53,108 nt of DNA, taken from Paractinoplanes deccanensis. GTDB lineage: Bacteria > Actinomycetota > Actinomycetes > Mycobacteriales > Micromonosporaceae. The position numbers and the translations under genes are program-made. Below, in pieces: positions 44,577-51,719 of the stretch; position 1 is the first letter of the stretch; each line of letters opens with the position of its first letter. The notes under the pieces were generated by a model. That model saw only the letters and a list, made by a program, of their open reading frames with translations. It had not been told where the DNA came from and did no database searches. The DNA lies in contig NZ_BOMI01000150.1 of the NCBI RefSeq assembly GCF_016862115.1, positions 1-53,108 of the forward strand. Direction: 5' to 3'.

Positions 44577-45320
44577 CTAAGCGAACGGCTCGACGCTCAA
44601 CCCCGCCTCGCGCAGGCCCGCACGGACACGCCCGGCCAGCTCCACAGCCCCCGGCGTGTCCCCGTGCACGCAGATCGACGCGACCGGCGACGGCACCAGC
44701 TGCCCGTCGCCGGTCTCGACCACCCGCTCGACCGCCATGCGCACCGCCCGGGCCACCACCGCGTCCGGATCGTGCAGCACGGCTCCCGGCACAGAGCGCG
44801 GCATCAGCGTGCCGTCCGCCCGATAAGCCCGATCCGCGAAGCCTTCGCCCACCACTGTCAGCCCGGCCTCGACCGCCAGCCGGGCCAGCGTCGACCCCGG
44901 CTGGCACAGCACCGGCAGCGTCGAGTCGTAGGCCAGCACCGCGGCGACCACCGCGCCCGCCTGCACGTCGTCGACCGCCGCGACGTTGTAGAGGGCGCCG
45001 TGCGGTTTCACGTACGCCACAGGCCCGAAGGCGCTCAAGGCCCCGATCTGATACAGAATGTCGTCGCGCAGCTCGTCCGGTTCGTAGTCGATCCGCCGCC
45101 GGCCGAAGCCCGCCAGGTCGCGGTATCCGACCTGAGCGCCGATCGCGACTCCCTTGTCGACCGCCGCCGCGCAGACCCACCGCATGGTCGTCGGGTCGCC
45201 GGCGTGAAAGCCGCATGCCACGTTCGCCGAGGTCACGATGTCGAGCAGCGCCTCGTCGTCGCCGAGGCGCCACCGGCCGAATCCTTCGCCGAGGTCGGCG
45301 TTGAGGTCAATGGAGGGCAC
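44577..45320 (-). CDS. pxpA: 5-oxoprolinase subunit A (PxpA, LamB/YcsF family)
   Basis: This 247-residue protein begins with the family hallmark IDLNADLGEGFG, followed by ANVACGFHAGDP, VGYRDLAGFGRR, VKPHGALYN and a late CVHGD motif. With PxpB and PxpC it cleaves 5-oxoproline (pyroglutamate) to glutamate using ATP. The GTG at 45320 puts the signature at the N-terminus and overlaps the end of pxpC by 14 nt. The gene ends 9 bp from the convergent thioredoxin/NHL gene. Confidence 0.95.
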   Translation of the reverse strand: MPSIDLNADLGEGFGRWRLGDDEALLDIVTSANVACGFHAGDPTTMRWVCAAAVDKGVAIGAQVGYRDLAGFGRRRIDYEPDELRDDILYQIGALSAFGPVAYVKPHGALYNVAAVDDVQAGAVVAAVLAYDSTLPVLCQPGSTLARLAVEAGLTVVGEGFADRAYRADGTLMPRSVPGAVLHDPDAVVARAVRMAVERVVETGDGQLVPSPVASICVHGDTPGAVELAGRVRAGLREAGLSVEPFA

Positions 45321-46131
45321 GGAATCGCACGGTAGTCCCCGGCCGCGCCTGCGCAAGGGGCGTCACGTCGTCGACCACGCCGATCACCGGGTAGCCGCCG
45401 GTCGTCGGATGGTCGGCCAGGAAGATCAGCGGCTGCCCGTCCGCCGGCACCTGCACCGCCCCGAGCAGCACGCCTTCGGAGGGAAGTTCGCCGATCCGGG
45501 TGCGGGTCAGGGCGCTGCCGGCCAGCCGGCATCCGATCCGGTTGCTCATCGGGCTGATCCTGTACGGGGTGACGAACAGTTCCCGCTGCGCGAACCAGTC
45601 GTCGCGCGGCCCCAGCCGTACCCCCAGCTCCAGCTCCTCGGGGTAGTCAGCCGGCGAGCCCTCGTCGAGGGAAGCACCACGAGCCGACCCCACCGGCAGC
45701 GTCGCGCCGTCGGTCAGCTTGGCCGGCCCGAGCCCCGACAGCGTGTCCGTCGAGCGGCTGCCCAGCACGGGTTCGACGTCGATCCCTCCGGCGACGGCGA
45801 TGTACGACCGCACCCCCTTGATCGCCCGCCCCACATCGAGGACCGATCCCGCCGGTACGTCGATCACGCCGTCGACGGGCACCTTGTCCAGCTTGACCAC
45901 CGCCTCGGCCCCGGTGACCGCGACCCGCGCCGCCGCCGAGAACCGCAGCGCGCACCCCATCAGCGTGGTCTCCAGCCCCGCCGCGTCCGGCGGGTTGCCG
46001 ACCAGCGCGTTCGCGCGGCGCAGGGCGGGCACGTCCAGCGCGCCGGACCGCGGGACGCCGAGGTGCGCGTACCCGGGCCTGCCAAGATCTTGCACGGTTG
46101 TCAGGGGGCCGCTGCGTGTCACGGTGATCAT
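45307..46131 (-). CDS. pxpC: 5-oxoprolinase subunit C (PxpC)
   Basis: This 274-residue protein belongs to the biotin-dependent-carboxylase-like (KipA/AHS2) family: MITVTRSGPLTTVQDLGRPGYAHLGVPRSGALD, GGIDVEPVLGSRSTDT and SNRIGCRLAG are characteristic. It is the partner of PxpB in the 5-oxoprolinase complex. It overlaps pxpB by 4 nt and pxpA by 14 nt, so the three are tightly coupled. Confidence 0.95.
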   Translation of the reverse strand: MITVTRSGPLTTVQDLGRPGYAHLGVPRSGALDVPALRRANALVGNPPDAAGLETTLMGCALRFSAAARVAVTGAEAVVKLDKVPVDGVIDVPAGSVLDVGRAIKGVRSYIAVAGGIDVEPVLGSRSTDTLSGLGPAKLTDGATLPVGSARGASLDEGSPADYPEELELGVRLGPRDDWFAQRELFVTPYRISPMSNRIGCRLAGSALTRTRIGELPSEGVLLGAVQVPADGQPLIFLADHPTTGGYPVIGVVDDVTPLAQARPGTTVRFRALH

Positions 46132-46736
46132 GTGGCGGGCACCAGCTTCACTCGCACGCCGGGGCTGAGCGTGGCCGGCGCTTCACGGCGTACATCAAAA
46201 AGATCCAGGGTCGTCCGGCCGACCAGCCGCCACCCGCCCGGGGAGGCCGTGGGATAAATGCCGCAATAAGCGCCCGCCAGCGCGACCGAGCCGGCCGGGA
46301 CGCGAGGCCGCGGAGCGGCGAGCCGGGGGACCGCCCACTCCTCCGGAAGCCCCCGCAGATAGCCGAAACCGGGAGCGAAGCCGCAGAAGGCAACGATGAA
46401 GTCGGTGTCCCGAAGCCGCGCGATCGCCTCCTCGGCCGAGACCCGCCAGAGCTCGGCGACGTCGGCCAGATCCTCGCCGTCGAAGATCGTGGGCACCTCC
46501 ACCAGAGGACCCTCGGCGATCGTGGCCGGATCGGGCTCGGGCCAGCTCTCCAGCAGCTCCGCGGTGCCCGGCGGCACGCCGTCGAGGAGCACGGTCCCAG
46601 CACCCGGGACGATGTCGGTCGCGGTCAGCTCACCGGCCTCGCGACGCCGCCAGAGCTCCCGGCGCCAGGCCTCGACCTGCTCGGAGTCACGGCATTCGAT
46701 CAGCAGTCCGGCGGCGCCGGCCCGGCGGATCCTCAT
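46128..46736 (-). CDS. pxpB: 5-oxoprolinase subunit B (PxpB)
   Basis: This 202-residue protein is of the KipI/AHS1 family, with the marker stretch IVAFCGFAPGFGYLRGLPEEWAVPRLAAPRPRVPAGSVALAG and a C-terminal GGWRLVGRTTLDLFD. In the complex it works with PxpC on phosphorylated 5-oxoproline. It is the first gene of the pxpBCA operon and is divergent from the hemolysin III gene across 53 bp that contain a palindrome. Confidence 0.95.
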   Translation of the reverse strand: MRIRRAGAAGLLIECRDSEQVEAWRRELWRRREAGELTATDIVPGAGTVLLDGVPPGTAELLESWPEPDPATIAEGPLVEVPTIFDGEDLADVAELWRVSAEEAIARLRDTDFIVAFCGFAPGFGYLRGLPEEWAVPRLAAPRPRVPAGSVALAGAYCGIYPTASPGGWRLVGRTTLDLFDVRREAPATLSPGVRVKLVPAT

Positions 46737-46755
46737 GACGTCATCCCAGTTCTAC

Positions 46756-46783
46756 TTGCGGGTAACTTACGATACCGTAACCT
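46756..46783 (+). promoter_or_regulatory. Leaderless promoter of the hemolysin III gene, with a palindrome
   Basis: TTGCGG (46756-46761) and TAACCT (46778-46783) are 16 nt apart; the GTG start follows 6 nt later. Between them lies TTACG-ATAC-CGTAA (46767-46780), a palindrome placed to occlude the promoter and possibly also the divergent pxpB promoter. Confidence 0.6.
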
Positions 46784-46789
46784 GGTCTC

Positions 46790-47467
46790 GTGACGACCTC
46801 CGCCCCGTTTCGGATGAAGCCGGCCGACCTCGGCAAGCCGCGTCTGCGCGGCCGGTTGCACCAGTACGCGTTCTTCGTCGCCCTGGCCTGCGGCATCGTG
46901 CTTTCCTCGATCGCCCTCAGCCGGCCGGGCATGTCGCCGTTCTTCAGCGTCCTGATCTACAGCGCCACCGTGTGCGGCCTCTTCGGCATCAGTGCGCTCT
47001 ATCACCGGCGCGTCTGGAGCGAACGCGGCTACCAGATCATGCGGCGCATGGATCACTCGATGATCTTCATCTTCATCGCCGGCACGTACACGCCGTTCTG
47101 CGTCCTGCTGCTCGACAGCGGCAAGGCGACCCTGATGCTCTCGCTGATCTGGGGCGGCGCGATCGGCGGAGTGGCACTCAAGACGATCTGGCCGCACCTG
47201 CCGCGCTGGGCCGGAGCCCCGCTCTATGTCGCGCTCGGCTGGGGCGCCGTCGCGATCCTGCCCGACGTGCTGCATGTCGGCGGCGTCACCTGCCTCGTGC
47301 TGCTCGCGGTGGGTGGCGTGATCTACACGGTCGGCGCGGTCTTCTACGCGCTGCGCAGGCCGAACCCGTGGCCCACAGTCTTCGGGCATCACGAGTTCTT
47401 CCACGCCTGCACCCTGGTGGCCGCCCTGTGCCACCACATCGCCATCTACTTCGCGCTGTACGCGTAG
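46790..47467 (+). CDS. Hemolysin III/YqfA family membrane protein
   Basis: This 225-residue protein has seven membrane helices and the conserved residues of the HlyIII/PAQR family: ALYHRRVW after helix 2, RRMDHSMIFIFIAGTYTPF, and the C-terminal GHHEFFHACTLVAALCHHIA with the His residues expected to bind Zn2+. PAQR-type relatives are receptors or ceramidase-like hydrolases; the bacterial role is poorly known. The GTG at 46790 is likely leaderless. The 3' end overlaps the convergent qorR gene by 22 nt. Confidence 0.92.
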   Translation: MTTSAPFRMKPADLGKPRLRGRLHQYAFFVALACGIVLSSIALSRPGMSPFFSVLIYSATVCGLFGISALYHRRVWSERGYQIMRRMDHSMIFIFIAGTYTPFCVLLLDSGKATLMLSLIWGGAIGGVALKTIWPHLPRWAGAPLYVALGWGAVAILPDVLHVGGVTCLVLLAVGGVIYTVGAVFYALRRPNPWPTVFGHHEFFHACTLVAALCHHIAIYFALYA

Positions 47468-47832
47468 TCGCTCTTGACGCCCGGGTTGTCGTAGGCGTGC
47501 CGGGCCCGCTGCACGTCCTCGATGTGCGACTCGGCCCAGTTCTCCAGCGCCCGCACCAACCCGAGCAGGCTGGTGCCCAGCTCGGTGAGCTGGTAGTCGA
47601 CGCGCGGCGGCACCTCCGCGTGCACCGTCCGGGTGATCAGGCCGTCGCGCTCCAGGCCGCGCAGCGTCTGGGTGAGCATCTTGGGGCTGACGCCCTGGAT
47701 CTTCTTGGCGAGCGCCGTGTAGCGCTGCGGGCCGTCGGCCAGCATCACCACGATCAGAACGCTCCACGTGTCCCCGATCCGGTCGAGGATCTGCCGGCTC
47801 GGGCAGTCCTTCGCGTACGCAGTCACTTCCAC
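47446..47832 (-). CDS. qorR: HxlR family regulator (QorR-like redox sensor)
   Basis: This 128-residue winged-helix protein shows the HxlR pattern: CPSRQILDRIGDTWSVLIVVMLADGPQRYTALAKKIQGVSPKMLTQTLRGLERDGLITR and PPRVDYQLTELG. The single N-terminal Cys (Cys10) sits where QorR-type and YodB-type members sense oxidants and quinones. It is divergent from a quinone-reductase-like gene, the usual arrangement of E. coli ytfH-ytfG and Corynebacterium qorR-qor2. A palindrome lies in the shared promoter region. Confidence 0.88.
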   Translation of the reverse strand: MEVTAYAKDCPSRQILDRIGDTWSVLIVVMLADGPQRYTALAKKIQGVSPKMLTQTLRGLERDGLITRTVHAEVPPRVDYQLTELGTSLLGLVRALENWAESHIEDVQRARHAYDNPGVKSDYAYSAK

Positions 47833-47837
47833 ACGGG

Positions 47838-47852
47838 TAAGTATTGCACTTA
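47838..47852. promoter_or_regulatory. Palindromic operator candidate between qorR and qor2
   Basis: TAAGT-ATTGC-ACTTA lies 6 bp from the qorR start and 86 bp from the qor2 start. Position and symmetry fit autoregulation by the HxlR protein. A TACTAT box for qor2 lies at 47861-47866. Confidence 0.6.
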
Positions 47853-47937
47853 AAGGTGCCTACTATCCAACGGGAAGTGGTCGCCGACCTGCGCTGTTGC
47901 TTCCTGGCGTCGGACCAACACCTTCGTAGGAGCTTCC

Positions 47938-48771
47938 ATGACCATCGTCGTCACCGGCGCCACCGGACACCTCGGCCGCCTCACCATCGAGTCGCTGCTC
48001 GCCAAGGGCGTGCCGGCCACCGAGATCGTCGGCGTCGGCCGCCAGATCGAAAAGATCGCCGACCTCGGCGTGACGGTCCGTCAGGCGGCGTACGAGGACC
48101 CGGCGGCGCTGCGGGCCGCCTTCGAGGGCGCCGACAAGGTGCTGCTGATCTCGGGTTCCGAGCCCGGCAAGCGCGTCCCGCAGCACGCCAACGTCATCGA
48201 GGCTGCCAAGGACGCCGGCGTCGGCCTGCTCGTCTACACCAGCGCGCCGAAGGCCGACACCACCGACATGAAGCTCGCCGCCGAGCACGCCGAGACCGAG
48301 CGGCTGATCAAGGAGTCGGGCCTCCCGTACGTGATCCTGCGCAACGGCTGGTACATCGAGAACTACCCGGTCGACCAGGCGCTGGCCCAGGGCCTCGTCG
48401 GCGCCTCCGGCGACGGCAAGATCAGCGTGGCGCCGCGCGCCGACTACGCCGAGGCCGCGGCGGCCGTCCTGGCCACCGACGGGCACGTGGGCAAGATCTA
48501 CGAGCTGGGCGGCGAGGCCGTCACCAAGGCGGAGCTGGCCGCCGAGATCTCCCGCCAGTCCGGCAAGCAGGTGACCTACACCGACCTCGACGTCGACAAG
48601 TACAAGGAGCTGCTGATCGGCGTGGGCCTGCCGAGCGAGGCCGCCGAGGTCTTCGCCGACGTGGACCGCGCCACCGCCGCGGGCGCGCTCTTCGTGCCCC
48701 GCGACGACCTCGAGCAGCTCCTCGGCCGCCCGGCGACCCCGGTGGCGACGGCGATCAAGTCGGCCCTCTGA
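47938..48771 (+). CDS. NAD(P)H:quinone oxidoreductase-like NmrA/SDR protein (Qor2-type)
   Basis: This 277-residue atypical short-chain dehydrogenase has the N-terminal Rossmann motif VTGATGHLGRLT, then SGSEPGKRVPQHANVIEAAKDAG, YTSAPKADTT and RNGWYIENY, all typical of the YtfG/QorB group. It reduces quinones with NAD(P)H in the cytoplasm. The ATG at 47938 has AGGAG upstream. It is divergent from the HxlR regulator that most likely controls it, and ends at two stacked hairpins. Confidence 0.9.
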   Translation: MTIVVTGATGHLGRLTIESLLAKGVPATEIVGVGRQIEKIADLGVTVRQAAYEDPAALRAAFEGADKVLLISGSEPGKRVPQHANVIEAAKDAGVGLLVYTSAPKADTTDMKLAAEHAETERLIKESGLPYVILRNGWYIENYPVDQALAQGLVGASGDGKISVAPRADYAEAAAAVLATDGHVGKIYELGGEAVTKAELAAEISRQSGKQVTYTDLDVDKYKELLIGVGLPSEAAEVFADVDRATAAGALFVPRDDLEQLLGRPATPVATAIKSAL

Positions 48772-48774
48772 TCC

Positions 48775-48832
48775 GTCGGCCCGCCCCGCGTCTCGCGGGC
48801 TTGGGTGGCCTCCGTTGTGCGGGCGGGCCGAC
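48775..48832. repeat. Inverted repeat after qor2
   Basis: GTCGGCCCGCCC (48775-48786) and GGGCGGGCCGAC (48821-48832) are perfect 12-bp arms with a 34-nt loop; the tail on the plus strand is TTGAAAG. It may act as the first of two terminators. Confidence 0.7.
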
Positions 48833-48841
48833 TTGAAAGCG

Positions 48842-48900
48842 CGCGACGCCGGCGCGGCCGCTAGGGGGGAGGCGGCCGGCCGGCGTCGCGAGTCTCTTTA
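48842..48900. terminator. Terminator between convergent qor2 and DUF6458 genes
   Basis: CGCGACGCCGGC (48842-48853) pairs with GCCGGCGTCGCG (48879-48890), and inside it CGGCCGC pairs with GCGGCCG across a G-rich loop. AGTCTCTTTAG follows on the plus strand. Confidence 0.8.
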
Positions 48901-49197
48901 GTAGCCGGGCGGCGGGGGCGGCGGGGCGTCCTCGCGCCGGGTCTCCCGGTACTCGCTACGGACCTGCTGGTTCGGGTACGGCGTGGTCGTGCCGGCCACC
49001 GGCCCCGCGGACTGCCGCGTCACGACGGTGCGCCGGCGGCTGTTCCAGTACCAGAGGGTGATGATGAGCCCGACCAGGCCGGCCGCCATCAGGATCCAGC
49101 CGATGATGTTGATGTCGAGCCCGCTGATATCCGCGTTGACGGCGAACGCCAGGATCGCGCCAACCGCCAGCAGGAAGATGCTGCCGCCGATGCCCAT
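48898..49197 (-). CDS. DUF6458-type small membrane protein
   Basis: This 99-residue protein has two membrane helices (GIGGSIFLLAVGAILAFAV and IIGWILMAAGLVGLIITLWYW) followed by a basic RRRTVVTR segment and a Pro-rich tail ending PPPPPPGY. The MGIGxSIFLxAVGAIL start and DxxxIGWILMxAG helix match the DUF6458 family of actinobacteria. Function unknown. The ATG at 49197 is preferred over the adjacent GTG at 49200 because AAGGAGG is 6 nt from the ATG and only 3 nt from the GTG. Confidence 0.85.
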   Translation of the reverse strand: MGIGGSIFLLAVGAILAFAVNADISGLDINIIGWILMAAGLVGLIITLWYWNSRRRTVVTRQSAGPVAGTTTPYPNQQVRSEYRETRREDAPPPPPPGY

Positions 49198-49284
49198 CAC
49201 GGGCCTCCTTGATCCTCACCGGGGTCAATGCCTCGACACTGGGTTACCCACCCGCTCGTTTCCTCAATCAGGCAAGCTGTCCTC

Positions 49285-49803
49285 ATGACCGCACGGACGC
49301 TCGTTCTGCTCCGCCACGCCAAAGCCGAGACCCCCGGCGACTTCCCCGACTTCGACCGGAAGCTCACCGAGGTGGGCGAGACCGACGCCGACGCCGCCGG
49401 TGCCTGGCTGGCCGACGAGCACCTCCACCCCGACCTGGTCCTCTGCTCCCCCGCCGCCCGCACCCGCCAGACCTGGCAGGGCGTGTCGATCGCCCTGGCC
49501 CAGGCCAAGCCCGGCGGCGGCGCCCCCGAGGTCCGCTACGAGGAGTCCCTCTACTCAGGAGGCCGCACGGAGGTCTTCGACCTGCTCCAGACCATCCCCG
49601 ACACGGTCCGCACGATCCTGGTGGTCGGCCACAACCCCACCGTCTCCGAGGTCTCCCTGCTCCTGCTCCCCGACGACCAGTACGACGGCAACGACGTCAC
49701 CCTGAAAACCGCCGGCTTGGCCGTCCACCGCGCCGAGGGCTCCTGGTCCACCACGGAGCCCCGCTCCATGCCCTTGATCGAACGCCACACCGCCCGCGGC
49801 TAG
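49285..49803 (+). CDS. SixA-type histidine phosphatase
   Basis: This 172-residue protein has the histidine phosphatase signature LVLLRHAKAE at its N-terminus (phospho-accepting His), SPAARTRQTW and the second catalytic His in VVGHNPTVSE. SixA members dephosphorylate phosphohistidine proteins, though related enzymes act on small phosphoesters. The ATG at 49285 fits the family N-terminus; CAAGCT lies 6 nt upstream, a possible leaderless promoter. Its TAG stop lies within a CTAG shared with the convergent regulator gene. Confidence 0.9.
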   Translation: MTARTLVLLRHAKAETPGDFPDFDRKLTEVGETDADAAGAWLADEHLHPDLVLCSPAARTRQTWQGVSIALAQAKPGGGAPEVRYEESLYSGGRTEVFDLLQTIPDTVRTILVVGHNPTVSEVSLLLLPDDQYDGNDVTLKTAGLAVHRAEGSWSTTEPRSMPLIERHTARG

Positions 49804-50675
49804 CGTCCCCCGGGCCGCTGGATCTGATCCAGGTAGTAGCCGTGATACCGGTCGAGCATCTCGGCGACGTCTGCGGTGGCATGCCGCGCGAAGGCATCGA
49901 AGACCTCGCGGTACTCGGCCACGTCCGTGCGCCCACGAGTGGTCAGCCCGGTGTTGAAGAGGTCGATGACGACCAGGTCGTCGTCGTAGAGCACGAAGCC
50001 GTGCAGCGCGGGCAGCTCGACCTCGGCATCGTCCGGGATGATCGCAATCCGGACGTTCGGCTGCTCGCCGACCTCCCGGAGCTTTTCGATTTGACCAAGC
50101 ATGTCGATCGGCGAGCAGATCCGGTTGCGCAACACCGACTCGGTGAAGACGAAGTGGAAGGTTTTGCCTCCATCAGCCAGCGCTTGCTGTCGACCGAGAC
50201 GAGCGAGCACGGCGCTATGGAGGGCGGCGTCGCGATTCTGTGGCTGCGGTGAGCGCTGAAACCCAGACAAGGCGGCGCGCGCGTAACGGTCGCTCTGCAG
50301 CAGTCCAGTGATCAAGGCCGGCTGGAAGTCACGGATCTCGGTGGCCGCCAGCTCCCAACCGGCAAGGGTGCCCTGCCTGCCGGCGAGGTTGGTGGCAGTG
50401 GGGCGCCAGTCGGTGACACGGTTGTGGGCGCGCTCGGCGCGCTCCTTCAGTGCCTGCGCCTCGCTTTCCGTGGCGCCGAGGGCCCGCGCGATGACGGCGA
50501 CGTCCTCGGGATCGGCGGCGCCCTGCCCCCGCTCGATCCGGGAGATCTTGGGCTGGCTCATGCCGACCTGGGCAGCGAGCATCGCACCCGTCAGCTCCCG
50601 TGCGCGCCGCATGCGCGCCAGCACGGTCCCCACCGGCTCGCCGGAGTCGGCGGGGGTGCCTGGAGCCGATGACAC
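49800..50675 (-). CDS. XRE family regulator with DUF5753 domain
   Basis: This 291-residue protein has an N-terminal helix-turn-helix (about residues 17-70: LARMRRARELTGAMLAAQVGMSQPKISRIERG) and a C-terminal DUF5753 domain with QPALITGLLQSDRYAR, FVFTESVLRNRI and NVRIAIIPDDAEVELPALHGFVLYDD. Such regulators are abundant in Streptomyces and relatives, usually paired with a small DUF397-like protein; several act in morphological or antibiotic control. The GTG at 50675 has AGGGGG 7 nt upstream. The partner gene lies just upstream (20 bp). Confidence 0.92.
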   Translation of the reverse strand: MSSAPGTPADSGEPVGTVLARMRRARELTGAMLAAQVGMSQPKISRIERGQGAADPEDVAVIARALGATESEAQALKERAERAHNRVTDWRPTATNLAGRQGTLAGWELAATEIRDFQPALITGLLQSDRYARAALSGFQRSPQPQNRDAALHSAVLARLGRQQALADGGKTFHFVFTESVLRNRICSPIDMLGQIEKLREVGEQPNVRIAIIPDDAEVELPALHGFVLYDDDLVVIDLFNTGLTTRGRTDVAEYREVFDAFARHATADVAEMLDRYHGYYLDQIQRPGGR

Positions 50676-50695
50676 CGAAGCACCCCCTGTGGTGG

Positions 50696-50935
50696 TCAGG
50701 ACAAGTTGCGCATGGCTTCCGCCAGCAGCTCCGCGGGAATCTCGACGAGAGCCTCACCGGCAGGGACGTCGATCCCCGTGTTCTGCGATTTCACGATAAA
50801 GCCTTGGACCACGAGCGAACCGGAGGCCGATTCGTAGATCGTGGGGCACGAGCCGGCGGCACAGCGGTTGGCGATCACCTTCAGTGAGGTGTCGCTGGAG
50901 CCGACTTCGCCGGCTCCCTCGAAAGAGTTAGTCAC
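50696..50935 (-). CDS. Small partner protein of the XRE-DUF5753 regulator
   Basis: This 79-residue protein contains NRCAAGSCPTIYESASGSLVVQGFIV and ends VPAGEALVEIPAELLAEAMRNLS. It is not the classic DUF397 form but has the same size, cysteine pattern near the start and genomic position as small partners of DUF5753 regulators, so a toxin-antitoxin-like or modulator role is possible. The GTG at 50935 lies 6 nt after TAGGGT (50947-50942), a leaderless start, and a palindrome sits upstream. Confidence 0.75.
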   Translation of the reverse strand: MTNSFEGAGEVGSSDTSLKVIANRCAAGSCPTIYESASGSLVVQGFIVKSQNTGIDVPAGEALVEIPAELLAEAMRNLS

Positions 50936-50941
50936 CAGGGC

Positions 50942-50978
50942 ACCCTAGTCAAGATAAGAACTCCGTACTCAGGAGTTC
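50942..50978 (-). promoter_or_regulatory. Leaderless promoter and palindromic operator of the XRE pair
   Basis: TAGGGT (50947-50942) is the -10. GAACTCC-N7-GGAGTTC (50958-50978) is a perfect inverted repeat covering the -35 region, and is a good candidate for autoregulation by the XRE protein. Confidence 0.7.
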
Positions 50979-51218
50979 GCATATTTTGCGCAGGATTGGT
51001 ATCCCATCTGGTCGAATAGGACCGGGATACCGGGATGAATCGGGCGATTCTGTCACCCGTCGGAGTGCATGGTTGCAAGGTGAACGCTATCACATTGCCA
51101 TGTAGCTGATCGATACCTATTCACGATCCACTTAGCACAGACTGAACTCGCTGGATATTCACGCGCGGTGAATACACACTGAGGGTAATTGGTCAGCTAC
51201 GGCCCTTGGAGTGCCGAA
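50979..51218. other. AT-richer intergenic region with inverted repeats
   Basis: GGTATCCC (50998-51005) pairs with GGGATACC (51024-51031). TATTCAC-GCGCG-GTGAATA (51156-51174) is a 19-bp palindrome 45 bp before the next gene. No protein gene is supported; GC is lower than the surroundings. Confidence 0.6.
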
Positions 51219-51434
51219 ATGATCGACACGCAGCCGCACCTTCCGGCCCTGGTGGATCGTCCGGGGCTCCTCCTTCTCTTAGCCGGCGTCTGTCTGCTGG
51301 TGGCTCTTCGCTTCGCCGGGCGGGCAGTGCGACCGGTCGGCGCGATCATCCAGTCGGCCGCCGCGGCGGTCGTCGTCATCTTCGCCGTGAGCATTGCCTT
51401 TGTGCTCGTCGTCGCGGTCGCCGTGACCCGCTGA
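51219..51434 (+). CDS. Small membrane protein, 71 residues
   Basis: Two hydrophobic helices are visible: GLLLLLAGVCLLVALRFAG and GAIIQSAAAAVVVIFAVSIAFVLVVAVAV. The ATG at 51219 has GGAG 7 nt upstream; a TTG at 51189 is in frame but less likely. It forms a two-gene unit with the next small membrane protein, 12 bp downstream. Function unknown. Confidence 0.65.
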   Translation: MIDTQPHLPALVDRPGLLLLLAGVCLLVALRFAGRAVRPVGAIIQSAAAAVVVIFAVSIAFVLVVAVAVTR

Positions 51435-51446
51435 TCGGAGGAAACG

Positions 51447-51665
51447 ATGTCCACTCTCGCTGTCGTAGGCGTAGTCGGCCTACTGGTCGTGCTGATCGCC
51501 CTCACTGAGGTGATAGCCGCGTCGCTGCCGCTGCTTCTCGTGATCACGATGGTGCCGCATCACGAGCGGGCGCAGCTTGCCGAGCTCATCGCCGCCACTG
51601 ACGGGAGCCGGCGACTGAGACTCTGGCCGGCTCTGCGCGCCGCGGTCGCGGCGCGTCGCCGGTAG
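51447..51665 (+). CDS. Small membrane protein, 72 residues
   Basis: One long or two short N-terminal helices (VVGVVGLLVVLIALTEVIAASLPLLLVITMV) are followed by a basic, helical tail (RLRLWPALRAAVAARRR). The ATG at 51447 has GGAGG 5 nt upstream. Likely co-expressed with the preceding gene. Function unknown. Confidence 0.65.
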   Translation: MSTLAVVGVVGLLVVLIALTEVIAASLPLLLVITMVPHHERAQLAELIAATDGSRRLRLWPALRAAVAARRR

Positions 51666-51719
51666 GGACGATCGACCGGGTAAACGACAGGGGCAGCATC
51701 GGGAAACGGGTTCTGAGTC

